Positions 1 to 9,021 of a stretch of DNA of 64,000 nucleotides are shown piece by piece. The stretch's first letter is position 1. Each line of letters begins with the position of its first letter. Under the pieces are notes generated by a model, which was not told where the DNA came from, ran no database searches, and worked only from the letters and a program-made list of their open reading frames with translations. A program made the position numbers and the translations under genes. Origin of the DNA: Paenibacillus sacheonensis (GTDB taxonomy: Bacteria > Bacillota > Bacilli > Paenibacillales > Paenibacillaceae); the NCBI RefSeq assembly GCF_009909195.1, contig NZ_JAAAMU010000004.1, positions 490,526 through 554,525 on the forward strand, in the 5' to 3' direction.

Positions 1-2
1 AC

Positions 3-614
3 AACGAAAGCTATCAATACGCAGCCGTCCGCAATGCGCTGTATCGCAAAGGCAAATCGATCGAGCTGCTTGCGAACTTCGAGCCTTCGCTGCATTTCGT
101 GTCCGAGTGGTGGAAGCAGCTGTTCGGCGAGAGCGAAGGCAAGGATCAGAAGGGCCTTTACCCGGCTTCCGTCGATTTCACGACCGATCTCCATTCCATG
201 GGGCAGTACGTCCAAGAAGGCCGGCGCGACTTGCTCGAGACCGTGCTGAGCGTGAAGAAACCCCGGATCGAACTCGCCATAGAGGAAGCGGACAGCAACC
301 TGGACGGACTGAATTTCCTGGCCGGCATGACGATGCACGAGGTGAACGCGAAGGCGGCTCAAGGCACTAGGCTCGCGCATGTCGACGGCGGCGTGCCGAA
401 CCTGATTATCGAGCTGGACGAACTGAATGCCTACACGTACGGCGAGATGGTCTATTTCTTCGAGAAAGCGTGCGGAATCAGCGGCTTGCTGCTGGGCGTC
501 AATCCGTTCGATCAACCGGGCGTCGAAGCCTACAAGGTGAATATGTTCGCCTTGCTTGGCAAGCCGGGCTTCGAAGGGCGGAAGGCAGAGCTGGAGCGTC
601 GCCTGTCTAATTAA
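3..614 (+). CDS. pgi: glucose-6-phosphate isomerase, C-terminal part (5' end outside window)
   Basis: Interconverts glucose 6-phosphate and fructose 6-phosphate in the cytoplasmic glycolytic pathway. The frame is open from base 3 (first residues NESYQYAA) to the TAA at 612-614, about 203 residues, so roughly the C-terminal half of a usual ~450-residue enzyme is present. Visible family segments are [19 protein letters not shown], the phosphoglucose isomerase signature [14 protein letters not shown] near the end, and an LDGLNFLAG segment between them. It is followed after 27 bases by gnd, which suggests a joint glycolysis/pentose-phosphate transcription unit. The apparent ATG at 99 is internal to the real frame. 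Identification is firm; the N-terminus cannot be seen. Confidence 0.95.
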   Translation, partial: NESYQYAAVRNALYRKGKSIELLANFEPSLHFVSEWWKQLFGESEGKDQKGLYPASVDFTTDLHSMGQYVQEGRRDLLETVLSVKKPRIELAIEEADSNLDGLNFLAGMTMHEVNAKAAQGTRLAHVDGGVPNLIIELDELNAYTYGEMVYFFEKACGISGLLLGVNPFDQPGVEAYKVNMFALLGKPGFEGRKAELERRLSN

Positions 615-641
615 CAACAGATCTCACGAGGAGGAATTACA

Positions 642-2072
642 ATGGCAAACCAACAAATCGGCGTCGTCGGCTTGGCCGTCATGGGCAAAAATCTGGCGCT
701 TAATATCGAGAGCAAAGGCTTCTCGGTCGCGCTCTATAACCGGTCGCCCGAGAAAACCAAGGAGCTGCTCGCGGAAGCGGCAGGCAAGAACTTCGTCGGC
801 ACCTACAGCGTCGAGGAATTCGTGCAAGCGCTGGAGACGCCGCGCAAAATTCTGATCATGGTCAAAGCCGGGCAGCCGACGGACGATACGATCAATCAAC
901 TCGTGCCGTACTTAAGCCCGGGCGACATTCTCATCGATGGCGGCAACGCGTTCTTCCCGGATACGCAGCGCAGAAACAAAGCGCTGTCGGAAGCAGGCTT
1001 CCGCTTCATCGGCGCAGGCGTGTCGGGCGGCGAAGAAGGCGCCTTGAACGGACCGGCAATCATGCCGGGCGGACAGCGCAGCGCCTACGAGCTGGTCGAA
1101 CCCATCTTGACGGCTATCTCGGCCAAAGTGAACGGCGACCCTTGCTCGACGTATATCGGGGAGGACGGCGCGGGCCATTACGTCAAAATGGTGCATAACG
1201 GCATCGAATACGGCGACATGCAGCTGATCGGCGAAGCCTATCATTTGCTGAAGGATGTCTTGAAATTGTCGCCGGCGGAGCTGCATGACATCTTCACGGA
1301 ATGGAACAAAGGCGAGCTCGACAGCTATCTGATCGAGATTACGGCCGATATCTTCGGCAAGACGGATCCCGATACCGGCAAACCGATGGTCGATGTCATT
1401 CTCGACTCCGCAGGCCAGAAGGGTACGGGCAAATGGACAAGCCAAAACGCGCTCGACCTTGGCGTACCGTTGTCGATCATTACGGAATCCGTATTCGCCC
1501 GCTTCATCTCCGCGATGAAAGAAGAACGCGTCACGGCGAGCAAACTGCTCAGCGGCCCTGCGGCCGATACGTTCGGCGGCGATCGCGGCGCATTCATCGA
1601 ATCGGTCCGCAAAGCGCTGTACGCCAGCAAAATCGCCTCGTACGCGCAAGGCTTCGCGCAAATGCGCGCCGCGTCCGAAGCGTATGGCTGGAACCTCGAT
1701 TTCGGCAGCATCGCGATGATTTTCCGCGGCGGATGCATTATCCGGGCCCGGTTCCTGCAAAATATCAAGGATGCCTACGACCGCGATCCGGCGCTCAAGA
1801 ACCTGTTCCTCGATTCGTATTTCCAGGGCATCGTCCAGAACTACCAAAACGCATGGCGCGACGTCATCGCGACGGCCGTGCAGCGCGGCATTCCGGTACC
1901 GGCGTTCGCTTCGGCGCTGGCGTATTACGACAGCTACCGTTCCGATCGTCTGCCGGCGAATCTGCTCCAGGCGCAGCGCGACTACTTCGGCGCCCATACG
2001 TTCCAACGCGTCGACCGCGATGGCAGCTTCCACTTCCAATGGATGAGCGAAGTGCCTACCGCCGTGAACTGA
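642..2072 (+). CDS. gnd: 6-phosphogluconate dehydrogenase, decarboxylating (NADP-type)
   Basis: Oxidatively decarboxylates 6-phosphogluconate to ribulose 5-phosphate, giving NADPH in the pentose phosphate pathway. The 476 residues match the usual long form of the family. Seen directly: the N-terminal Rossmann motif [18 protein letters not shown] with NRSPEKT just after the second strand (Asn-Arg at this place is typical of NADP-using enzymes), the substrate loop [19 protein letters not shown], the catalytic Lys/Asn/Glu segment [13 protein letters not shown], and a C-terminal helical domain ending in a [10 protein letters not shown] tail. The ATG has a clear GAGGAGG site 7 bases upstream. It sits directly downstream of pgi. 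Nothing looks damaged. Confidence 0.97.
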   Translation: MANQQIGVVGLAVMGKNLALNIESKGFSVALYNRSPEKTKELLAEAAGKNFVGTYSVEEFVQALETPRKILIMVKAGQPTDDTINQLVPYLSPGDILIDGGNAFFPDTQRRNKALSEAGFRFIGAGVSGGEEGALNGPAIMPGGQRSAYELVEPILTAISAKVNGDPCSTYIGEDGAGHYVKMVHNGIEYGDMQLIGEAYHLLKDVLKLSPAELHDIFTEWNKGELDSYLIEITADIFGKTDPDTGKPMVDVILDSAGQKGTGKWTSQNALDLGVPLSIITESVFARFISAMKEERVTASKLLSGPAADTFGGDRGAFIESVRKALYASKIASYAQGFAQMRAASEAYGWNLDFGSIAMIFRGGCIIRARFLQNIKDAYDRDPALKNLFLDSYFQGIVQNYQNAWRDVIATAVQRGIPVPAFASALAYYDSYRSDRLPANLLQAQRDYFGAHTFQRVDRDGSFHFQWMSEVPTAVN

Positions 2073-2096
2073 ATTCGGATGTTATAAGGTCGTAAC

Positions 2097-2167
2097 AAGG
2101 ATTTCCCCCGGGTTCTGTCGAATTTCATGCGTATAGACGCAATGAAATGACGAGAATCCTTGGGGGG
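2097..2167 (+). promoter_or_regulatory. structured leader with two competing pairings ahead of the LURP-one gene
   Basis: The 5' leader contains AAGGATT (2097-2103), which can pair with AATCCTT (2155-2161), enclosing a smaller hairpin at 2122-2149 (ATTTCATGCGT against ACGCAATGAAAT). CCCCC at 2105-2109 could instead pair with the six G at 2162-2167, which is the likely ribosome site of the next gene. The two pairings cannot be nested together. This is what the bases allow; a regulatory role is inference. Confidence 0.35.
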
Positions 2168-2175
2168 CATACACG

Positions 2176-2754
2176 TTGAATCCGAAATTCATGCATCAAC
2201 ATTTCGAGGTCAGAAAACAAATCCTTTCGCTGGTCGGCGCCAAAATCGATATTTTCGACCGGGATGGAACGCCCGTGCTTTACTCGCAGATGAAAGCCTT
2301 CAAGCTGAAGGAAGACATCCGTTTATATGCGGATGACACGATGCAAGAAGAATTGATTACCATTCAAGCGCGTAGCGTCATCGATTTCTCGGCGACCTAC
2401 GACGTCGTCGATACCGCATCGGGGACCAAGATCGGTTGTTTGCGCCGCAAAGGGATGAAGTCGATCTTGAAGGACGAATGGACGATTCTGGATGCGAACG
2501 AGTCGGAAATCGCGCTGGTGAAGGAAGATAACGCGTTCTTCGCGCTATTGCGAAGATTCCTGACGAATTTGATTCCGCAGCATTATATCGTGGAGATGAA
2601 CGGAAGCACGGTCGCGGAGTTCAAGCAAAACTTCAATCCGTTCGTCCAGAAGCTGAACCTCGACTTCTTCGCGGGCAGCGGAGACGGGCTGGATCGCCGT
2701 TTGGGCCTTGCCGCCGCGATTCTATTGATCGCCGTCGAGGGCAATCAGGGATAG
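2176..2754 (+). CDS. LURP-one-related / tubby C-terminal-like protein
   Basis: A 192-residue cytoplasmic protein of the LURP-one (DUF567) fold, a closed beta-barrel around a helix related to tubby and scramblase proteins; the bacterial members have no established reaction. Seen: FEVRKQILSLVGAKIDIFDRD, split as alternating strands with turns (DRDGTPV, DTASGTK, DANESEI, EMNGSTV), then a hydrophobic C-terminal helix (AAAILLIAVE) that would be the buried helix. No signal peptide. The start is a TTG at 2176 preceded by GGGGGG about 8 bases upstream; no ATG lies closer in frame until MHQHFE. It stands alone between gnd and an unrelated gene. Family assignment is fair, function unknown. Confidence 0.7.
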   Translation: MNPKFMHQHFEVRKQILSLVGAKIDIFDRDGTPVLYSQMKAFKLKEDIRLYADDTMQEELITIQARSVIDFSATYDVVDTASGTKIGCLRRKGMKSILKDEWTILDANESEIALVKEDNAFFALLRRFLTNLIPQHYIVEMNGSTVAEFKQNFNPFVQKLNLDFFAGSGDGLDRRLGLAAAILLIAVEGNQG

Positions 2755-2830
2755 ATTCATGAAGAGCATAAGACTATAAAATGAAGGAAATGCATAAATT
2801 GCAGGAAAAGCATAACTTGCAGGAAGAGCA

Positions 2831-2866
2831 GCGTCGTCACGATACGTGACGGCGTTGTTTCTTTTT
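2831..2866 (+). terminator. rho-independent terminator after LURP-one gene
   Basis: A stem GCGTCGTCACG / CGTGACGGCG with a 3-base ATA loop is followed by a T-rich stretch (TTGTTTCTTTTT). It lies about 80 bases past the stop at 2754. Confidence 0.6.
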
Positions 2867-2955
2867 ATCGCTGCTTCGCGATCAATGAGCCATAGACTAG
2901 TCCCATTTTCAACATCGTTTCATAGAATATGATAAACAGATCGCGAGGTGATTTC

Positions 2956-3426
2956 ATGACAATCCAATTTCTGGATCAACGTATCTCGATCCATAACGAC
3001 GGCTTCGGCGGCACGGAGCCGCTTGACGATTTGCCGATCTTGATCGGCGACATCGGACTTCAAGTCGTTGCCGCGAATCCGGCGAATACGTCCAATGTCC
3101 GCGTGCTGCTGACGGGAACGGCCAACGTCGCGCTCAGCGGCTCGCCCGAAGAACCGGGTCCAACCGTAGTGTCGCTTACGGTGGAACGCGGAGGAGACGG
3201 CACGGCGGGAACAGGCGTGATGATTTTGAATCAGCAATTCGAAATCTCCGCGTTTAGCCCGTTCTTTCCAATCAGCGTATCCGCGGCTGATTTCCCGCCT
3301 GCGGCCGCGGTATTGGCCGGCGAAATCCGTTACGTGCTCTTCATCGCATCGGACGGCGACGTCGCTCTGATCCTGAACGGCCCGGTCGTATTCAACGGCG
3401 TTGCTGCCGCAGGTACAACGACTTGA
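2956..3426 (+). CDS. unrecognised beta-rich protein, paralogue of the 42058 gene
   Basis: I do not recognise a named family. The 156 residues are rich in small, hydrophobic and beta-forming residues, have no signal peptide, no Cys, and end in a low-complexity GVAAAGTTT tail. Residues 5-11 (FLDQRIS), the IGLQ box, the alternating-strand stretch VLLTGTANVALSG and VSLTVERGG, and the late ISVSAADFPPAAAVLAGEI all line up with the protein at 42058 (FLDMRVS, IGLQ, VNLAGTVGV, VNIQRGA, ISFNAVDLNAPALLETQ). This pattern recalls the jelly-roll C-terminal domains of spore-surface proteins such as BclA, which is inference. Start: ATG 2956 has GCGAGGTG 6 bases upstream; the earlier in-frame start at 2929 has none. 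A terminator follows at 3461. Confidence 0.7.
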   Translation: MTIQFLDQRISIHNDGFGGTEPLDDLPILIGDIGLQVVAANPANTSNVRVLLTGTANVALSGSPEEPGPTVVSLTVERGGDGTAGTGVMILNQQFEISAFSPFFPISVSAADFPPAAAVLAGEIRYVLFIASDGDVALILNGPVVFNGVAAAGTTT

Positions 3427-3460
3427 CAAGCTGTTTCACGGCCGCTTGAGACGAAATTCG

Positions 3461-3492
3461 GGACAGTGCTGGTGAGCGGGCGCTGTCCTTTT
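3461..3492 (+). terminator. rho-independent terminator
   Basis: GGACAGTGC pairs with GCGCTGTCC (one G-T pair) around a 13-base loop, followed by TTTT. It closes the 2956-3426 gene. The remaining bases to 3727 hold no convincing gene; the AGAGGAG ribosome site of the next gene is at 3714-3720. Confidence 0.6.
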
Positions 3493-3727
3493 CGCTGTTT
3501 CTGCTTCGTTATACTCCTTCCGCCTCGTTGCGCTCACCCGCCTCGAATGCGAATCAAACCTTGATCGTGAGGCCACAAGAACGACAGTACAAGAGGCTTG
3601 TGGAATTTAATTTCCAATAATTCGCAACTATTGCAATGAGTGCTTCGTCTAACCAACAGAGTCAAATAGCACTGCCTGGAGACGCGCTTCGCGTTAGGCG
3701 AAAAAGAGAGAGCAGAGGAGACGAAGC

Positions 3728-5728
3728 ATGAAATTGTCAAAATGGTTGTTGGTCTTATCGTTCTTATTGTTGCCGTTCACATCCGCGGTATCCGATTCCG
3801 CGTCCGCGGAGGGTTTGGAGCCGCTTGCTCCGCCGCCGGCTACGGACACGCTCGTCCTGAAGATGTTGAGCGCCCAGATGATCCATAACGGCGCGACGTA
3901 CCAATCCGCTCAACCCGTAGCTGCCATCGATGGCAGAACCTATATCCCGTTCAGTTCCATCGCGGCCCGCTACGGCTATAAGATTTCATACGACGCCGTG
4001 AAGAAGGAATCCACCGCCAAGAGCGATCGGCATGAGCTCGTCTTCAAGATCGGCAGCGGTTTCGCCGTCCGCGACGGCGTGCAGACCAAGCTGACCGGCG
4101 TACCCTACATTTCGAAAGGGTATCTGATGGTGCCGCTGCGCTCCTGGGGAGAGATGGCGGACAGCACGATCGCGGTCGTCGGCAAGCAAATCACGCTGAA
4201 ATGGTCGACGGTCGTCATTCCGCCTAAGCCGACGGCAGACTTCGAGGTTCTGCCAACTGAAATTTATGCCGGGCAAACGATGGTTACATACACGGATCAT
4301 GCGACGAATACGACCGGTATGCCGTTCATGGACGAACGTTGGGACGGACGATTGGACATCTTCCCCGAACCCGGAACGTATGTCATCACGCGAGAAGTGG
4401 AAGACAGCAATGGCGTGTGGAGCGATCCGTTCTCCGTCACCGTGACGGTCAAAGCGCCGAACTTGCCGCCGGTCGCCGACTTCACGACCGACAAGACGCA
4501 GTACCGCATCGGCGAGACCATTTCCTATACGGATCTCAGTACCGATGACGAGAATGCAATAGCGCGCAGCACGTTCACGGGGGCCGACAAAGCCTTCTTC
4601 GAACCGGGCGAACACCCCGTCACGCTCGAGGTCGAGGATGAGCACGGTTTGAAGACCTCCGTGACGAAGACGGTTTCGATCTCGAACGAAGTGCTTTACA
4701 CGAAGGATGAATACGATCGGTTGTTCACGGCAACGGGCGATATCTACGCCGTTGACGGCGCTGCCGTGCTGAACTACCCGGCATACAAGTATTCGATCGT
4801 CAACGAGCCGGCCCAGATGGTTCGCAGCAACAGCCCAGAGACGCTCGTCCAGGAAGGGATCTCGTACCATGCTCAATTGACGGGCAAAGTCCGGTTCATG
4901 TTCCATAACGTCAATAATATCGGGTATCCCGTCTCGGTCCATCTGCTGGCGACGAATATGGGCAGCGGCACGGCAAACTATAACAAAAGCGCTTCGGGAA
5001 TGGGCGGACCGACGGCATCGCCCGAGCTTGCCGGCAAGCTGTCCACATCGCGCTATCTGAGTTCGCTGGCAAGCAATCCGACACCGGTATGGTCGACGAT
5101 CCTTCCGGGGGAGACGAAGGAAATTCTGCCCGAGCTGGCCAAGGTACCGATGAAGGCGGGCGAATCGCTGAGCTCTTACGTGGACGTGTTTTCCGATCGC
5201 GAGCTGCTCTATACCGTCGTCGTTACTGCCGTGGGCAAGAATCCGGTCACGGAACTTCCGAACCTGACGGATTTGCCGAGAGACGGCAAGCATGTCAGAG
5301 GCACGTTCTACAACGCCGATCGTTCCATTACGATCGATGACCAGATCGGCGCTGCGCCGCAGCGGATCATGTTCGGCGATGTAGGGGGAGTCGATACCAT
5401 TATTGACGGCATCGACGAGATGACAGGACAGCTCGAGTACAACCGGGGGAATTACGGCGTATTGTATCGCATGCACCTGTCGCATGTAGCGCCAAACACG
5501 TTGATCTCGCTGAATGCGCGAGGCGGCTTGTACACGGGGGCTTTTCTCGTTAATGACCAGCTCGTTACGGTCGCGAACAATCAAGCTTTGAGGAGCAACG
5601 CACAGTCTGCGGTTATGTATCGGACCGGGGCGAGCGAAGAAGCGGTCGACATCGTGTTTACCATCGCTTCGGGAAGCAACTTGCCGATCGCGATGACATT
5701 CACGCAGCTGCCGCAGCTTCGCCAATAG
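3728..5728 (+). CDS. secreted protein with copper-amine-oxidase N-terminal domain and PKD-like repeats
   Basis: An exported 666-residue protein. Residues 1-27 form a signal peptide (MKLSKWLLVLSFLLLPF, cleavage near SASA-EG). Residues about 50-160 are a copper-amine-oxidase N-terminal domain (DGRTYIPFSSIAARYGYKI, then YLMVPLRSWGEM), a wall-associated module common in Paenibacillus and not itself an amine oxidase. Two PKD-like Ig domains follow at about 165-245 and 248-325 (PTADFEVLPTEIYAGQT; PPVADFTTDKTQYRIGE). The last ~340 residues are beta-rich and unrecognised, with ARGGLYTGAFLVND near the end. The AGAGGAG site lies 7 bases before ATG. It appears monocistronic, ending at a bidirectional terminator. 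Role likely in cell-envelope or matrix binding; that is inference. Confidence 0.85.
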   Translation: MKLSKWLLVLSFLLLPFTSAVSDSASAEGLEPLAPPPATDTLVLKMLSAQMIHNGATYQSAQPVAAIDGRTYIPFSSIAARYGYKISYDAVKKESTAKSDRHELVFKIGSGFAVRDGVQTKLTGVPYISKGYLMVPLRSWGEMADSTIAVVGKQITLKWSTVVIPPKPTADFEVLPTEIYAGQTMVTYTDHATNTTGMPFMDERWDGRLDIFPEPGTYVITREVEDSNGVWSDPFSVTVTVKAPNLPPVADFTTDKTQYRIGETISYTDLSTDDENAIARSTFTGADKAFFEPGEHPVTLEVEDEHGLKTSVTKTVSISNEVLYTKDEYDRLFTATGDIYAVDGAAVLNYPAYKYSIVNEPAQMVRSNSPETLVQEGISYHAQLTGKVRFMFHNVNNIGYPVSVHLLATNMGSGTANYNKSASGMGGPTASPELAGKLSTSRYLSSLASNPTPVWSTILPGETKEILPELAKVPMKAGESLSSYVDVFSDRELLYTVVVTAVGKNPVTELPNLTDLPRDGKHVRGTFYNADRSITIDDQIGAAPQRIMFGDVGGVDTIIDGIDEMTGQLEYNRGNYGVLYRMHLSHVAPNTLISLNARGGLYTGAFLVNDQLVTVANNQALRSNAQSAVMYRTGASEEAVDIVFTIASGSNLPIAMTFTQLPQLRQ

Positions 5729-5789
5729 ACTTGTTCTAGCGACATTGCCTGGCGACGCGTTCCAACAGACGGTAAGCCATCATACGCAA

Positions 5790-5830
5790 GAAGAACCGGC
5801 AGCCGATGTATCGGCTGCCGGTTCTTTGAA
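5790..5830. terminator. bidirectional terminator between convergent genes
   Basis: A perfect 17-bp stem AAGAACCGGCAGCCGAT / ATCGGCTGCCGGTTCTT with a 2-base loop, with A-rich and T-rich flanks, lies between the stop at 5728 (+) and the stop at 5888 (-). It can serve both genes. Confidence 0.8.
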
Positions 5831-5887
5831 TTTCTTGACTGTTCAGCGGGTTTAGCGAACATCTATCGCGTCGGCGCAGGGGACTTC

Positions 5888-6919
5888 TTATAATTCCGCT
5901 GCCGGCGCCGCCTTCACTGGCAAGCGCGCCAGGTTCTTCAAATCCCGGAACCCGATCAATCGCTTGCTGGGCTCATGCCACAGCCGGAAGTTCAAGGATG
6001 CCAGACTGGTCAGAAGCGTAATCGTTCGTACTTCCTGCAAGCTCGGATTGGTCTCATGCACGGCTTCGAGATTGTAGTTGGGAATTCGCGGGCTCAAGTG
6101 ATGAATGTGATGGAAGCCGATGTTGCCCGTAATCCAGTGCAGAACGCGCGGCAATTTATAATAAGAGCTGCCGTGCATCGCGGCTTTGACGTATTCCCAA
6201 TCCGCGTCCTCTTCGTAATACGAATCCTCGAATTGATGCTGTACATAGAAGAGCCAGATGCCCGCAACGCTGGAGACCATGAAGATCGTACCTTGGATCA
6301 GGAGGAATGTCTGCCATCCGACAGCCCAGCAGAGCAGGCCGCCGACAGCGACGATTCCGGCATTCGTTATATACGTGTTAATCCGCTCTTTCGCGCCTGC
6401 GCGCTTCCGGTTGAAGCGGTAGTCGATCAGGAAGATGTACACCGGTCCGATCGTGAACATAATAAACGGATTGCGATACAGCCGGTAGACCAAACGGCGC
6501 AGCGGAGAAGCGGTTAAATATTCTTCTACGGTCAGCGTCCAAATATCCCCGGTCCCTCGGCGGTCGAGATTGCCGCAAGTCGCGTGATGAACGGTGTGGC
6601 TGTACTTCCATTGCAGATACGGTACATAAGTTAGAATTCCCGTAATCGTACCGATAATGTCGTTTGCTTTTCGATTTTTGAAGAAAGATTTGTGACAGCA
6701 ATCATGGAAAATAATGAACGTGCGGACGAGAAATCCACCCGCGATCATTGCTATCCCTACCGTAAGCCAAGCGGAGATTGGCGAACACAAGAAAGCGGCG
6801 AGCCAAAGCAGTACTACGGGTCCGATCGTATTGATAAGCTGCCAGATACTGCTTGTGAGTCTTGGTTTTTCATAAGCGGATATTTCTTTTCGCCAATTGC
6901 CTTGCTGGGCTTCTTTCAT
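5888..6919 (-). CDS. des: membrane fatty acid desaturase (type 1)
   Basis: Introduces a double bond into membrane lipid acyl chains using a di-iron centre. The 343 residues carry the three expected His boxes: HDCCH at about residue 73-77, HTVHH at about 109-113, and HHIHH near 273-277, with membrane segments between them (PVVLLWLAAFLCSPISAWL, FMVSSVAGIWLFYVQH). Length and order fit the Des family of Bacillus. The ATG at 6919-6917 has GAGAGG 14 bases upstream; between them lies a mini reading frame ATG-ACA-ACC-TAA whose stop overlaps the gene start as TAATG. This may couple translation. Convergent with the 3728 gene. The exact acyl position used cannot be told from sequence. Confidence 0.9.
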   Translation of the reverse strand: MKEAQQGNWRKEISAYEKPRLTSSIWQLINTIGPVVLLWLAAFLCSPISAWLTVGIAMIAGGFLVRTFIIFHDCCHKSFFKNRKANDIIGTITGILTYVPYLQWKYSHTVHHATCGNLDRRGTGDIWTLTVEEYLTASPLRRLVYRLYRNPFIMFTIGPVYIFLIDYRFNRKRAGAKERINTYITNAGIVAVGGLLCWAVGWQTFLLIQGTIFMVSSVAGIWLFYVQHQFEDSYYEEDADWEYVKAAMHGSSYYKLPRVLHWITGNIGFHHIHHLSPRIPNYNLEAVHETNPSLQEVRTITLLTSLASLNFRLWHEPSKRLIGFRDLKNLARLPVKAAPAAEL

Positions 6920-7224
6920 TAGGTTGTCATGGTCCTCTCTCGACGCTGCTGTTCTACATGCATGTTAACATCAACGGTACTACGAAAGATAGGCATAAGG
7001 CGTTCCATATAAATCTAAACGCGGTCTTGATCGCCTATTGCGATCGCATCTTTGCAAGGATCGGATCAAGAATGGATGCGCGCCGATACGATAGGATATG
7101 CTCGAGGCTTCGATGCAGCGCGGCAATTGGGCGCCGCAACCATTTTCTGGTCGGCGTCGTCTTAGTGGGTAAGACAGCATCGGCTTCACGCCGATCGAAG
7201 AAGACGAAAAGGAGCGTGAAACGT

Positions 7225-8217
7225 ATGAATCGAAGAAGAATGGCCGCGGCGATCGCGGCTGCGGTCATGGCTGGCGTTATCCTCGCGCCGACTGGAGCGG
7301 AACGGACGTATGCGGACGGTGCTGCTCCGGCCACGCGAATAGAAGTGATGGGGAAGGCGCTTACGCCCGGCGAGGTGCCGCTGGTCGACCACGGACGGGT
7401 ACTCGTGCCGCTGCGCGCGGTTACCGAGGCGTTCGGCGCGAACGTCCAGTGGGACGCCAAGACGAGCACGGTATCTGTCCGCAAGTGGAGCGTGACGGTT
7501 CGGTTCAAAGCATTCAGCAGCGCTGCCGTCGTCGACCGGGCATACCCTGGCGGCGCGAACCGGTCGACGGACAAGCTTGACGTGCCGATGAAGCTGCGCG
7601 GGAACAGGGCGTATGTTCCTCTTCGCTACCTGGCTGCTCAGTTCGGCTATGCGGCCGACTGGCATGACGGTACGGTCTTTATTGCATCGCCGCTCTCCAA
7701 GCAGAAGCATGATACACTGAATACGGGCGATCTCGCGAAGGCGCGCGAAATCGCGGTTTTGCTCGGGTACGATGCGCAGTATGCGATCAAGCCGATGACT
7801 GCGGGCAACGTCGGCGAAGCCGATGGCATAACGATGCTGTTTCCCGAAGGGGAGGCGCTTCGATTCATCCGGATCGCAGGGGATCTGGTGGAACAAGTTG
7901 AGATCGTGGACGATCATGCGGTCGTAACGTGGGGAGCCCGATTATCCGGGACGACGGCAGACCAGCTGCGCAGCTTCATGAATCGGAAGTGGACCGGCGG
8001 CGTCGGCGAAGCTCCTCGGGCGGGCGGCGATTACATCTATTACAATAGCGGCATCTTCGGGGAAACGGGATGGACGGAATACGGGATCGTCGATGCCGAG
8101 GGGGCATTTACGCAGACGGGCTACCGTCATTACGGGTTCGGCGAAACGGATACCGAGACCGGTACCTTGGAAATCGCCAAAAAAGGCGAGAAGCGAACGG
8201 ACGCAGCGGGATCTTAA
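7225..8217 (+). CDS. secreted copper-amine-oxidase N-terminal domain protein
   Basis: A 330-residue exported protein. Signal peptide at 1-30 (MNRRRMAAAIAAAVMAGVIL, cleavage near TYADG). Residues about 38-150 are a copper-amine-oxidase N-terminal domain, with the paired motifs VLVPLRAVTEAFGANVQWD and AYVPLRYLAAQFGYAADW. The C-terminal half (KAREIAVLLGYDAQYAIKP onward) is not recognised but ends in a beta-rich GIFGETGWTEYG segment. Start chosen at ATG 7225 because AAGGAG sits 11 bases upstream; an in-frame GTG at 7216 is only 2 bases from that site. A likely wall-associated protein; no enzyme activity is implied by the domain. Stands alone. Confidence 0.8.
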   Translation: MNRRRMAAAIAAAVMAGVILAPTGAERTYADGAAPATRIEVMGKALTPGEVPLVDHGRVLVPLRAVTEAFGANVQWDAKTSTVSVRKWSVTVRFKAFSSAAVVDRAYPGGANRSTDKLDVPMKLRGNRAYVPLRYLAAQFGYAADWHDGTVFIASPLSKQKHDTLNTGDLAKAREIAVLLGYDAQYAIKPMTAGNVGEADGITMLFPEGEALRFIRIAGDLVEQVEIVDDHAVVTWGARLSGTTADQLRSFMNRKWTGGVGEAPRAGGDYIYYNSGIFGETGWTEYGIVDAEGAFTQTGYRHYGFGETDTETGTLEIAKKGEKRTDAAGS

Positions 8218-8340
8218 TCAGGGTCACCATTCGTTACAGCGGGATGGCCGGACATAGCGGGAGAATGCATCGTATCGTTCGCTCCGCCGCCGTATTAGTT
8301 ACGATCCAGACAAATGCAAATTCAGGCAAGGGGGACGGAC

Positions 8341-9021
8341 ATGAAGAGAATCGGCTGCTTGCACGCGCACCACTCCAATATCGATCTTATCGAAGAGGCG
8401 CTGCACGCATTCGACGTGGAGCTCGTTCACTTCGTGGAACCGGGATTGGATCGACTGAAACACGATGCCGAATTTAGTTTGCAGGATTCCGAGAAGAAGG
8501 TACTGGAGACGATAGGATGGGTCTCCCGGTGCCACGTCGATGCGATCTTGGTCACGTGCACGTACTTCACGGGGCTGCTGCACGATGACAGCCGTCAATT
8601 AGGCGTACCTGTCATCAAGATCGATGAACCGTTGAACGAACTGCTCATCGGCCAAGAAGGCAGCGCGGTCTTCGTATTCACCAATCCGGCTACGGTAGCG
8701 GGAACGATGGCGCAATTCGAACGTTTCGCGGCAGGCAAAGGAAATGGCATTTTCGCGGAAGCCAAGCTGCTGCCCGGAACGTTCGAGCTCATTATGCAGG
8801 GCAGGAAGGAAGAGTATGTTCAAGCGGTAACCGAGGGCTTGCAGCGCATCGCAATGGAGCAGCCTGAGGCTTGCATCGTTGCCGCGCAATTATCGATGGT
8901 ACCTGCAGCCCGCCAGGTTGCTGCCCTGGCGGGCAATAAGGGCATCCGTATCGTGAATCAGCTGGATGCCCTAACCGGCTGCTTGGTAAAGCAGCTCTCT
9001 ATTGCACGCAGAAGCCGTTAA
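8341..9021 (+). CDS. aspartate/glutamate racemase-superfamily protein
   Basis: A 226-residue cytoplasmic protein with the fold pattern of aspartate/glutamate/hydantoin racemases: a first strand MKRIGCLHAH, a first-half Cys loop AILVTCTYFTG, and a second half with VAAQLSMVPAARQVA where the family's second catalytic Cys (usually in a GCT motif) would fall. Here that place reads AAQ, with a Cys three residues earlier (EACIVAAQ), so a standard two-Cys racemase mechanism is doubtful. Related one-Cys members include decarboxylases and isomerases. Start at ATG 8341 after AAGGGGGAC. No operon partner; a terminator follows at 9139. Family placement fair, activity unknown. Confidence 0.65.
   Translation: MKRIGCLHAHHSNIDLIEEALHAFDVELVHFVEPGLDRLKHDAEFSLQDSEKKVLETIGWVSRCHVDAILVTCTYFTGLLHDDSRQLGVPVIKIDEPLNELLIGQEGSAVFVFTNPATVAGTMAQFERFAAGKGNGIFAEAKLLPGTFELIMQGRKEEYVQAVTEGLQRIAMEQPEACIVAAQLSMVPAARQVAALAGNKGIRIVNQLDALTGCLVKQLSIARRSR

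Noticed and set aside
3986..5725. 579-codon frame on the minus strand opposite the copper-amine-oxidase-domain/PKD gene
   Set aside because: Shadow of a GC-rich plus-strand gene. Arg/His-rich composition, no ribosome site, and the plus-strand protein has a signal peptide and domains.
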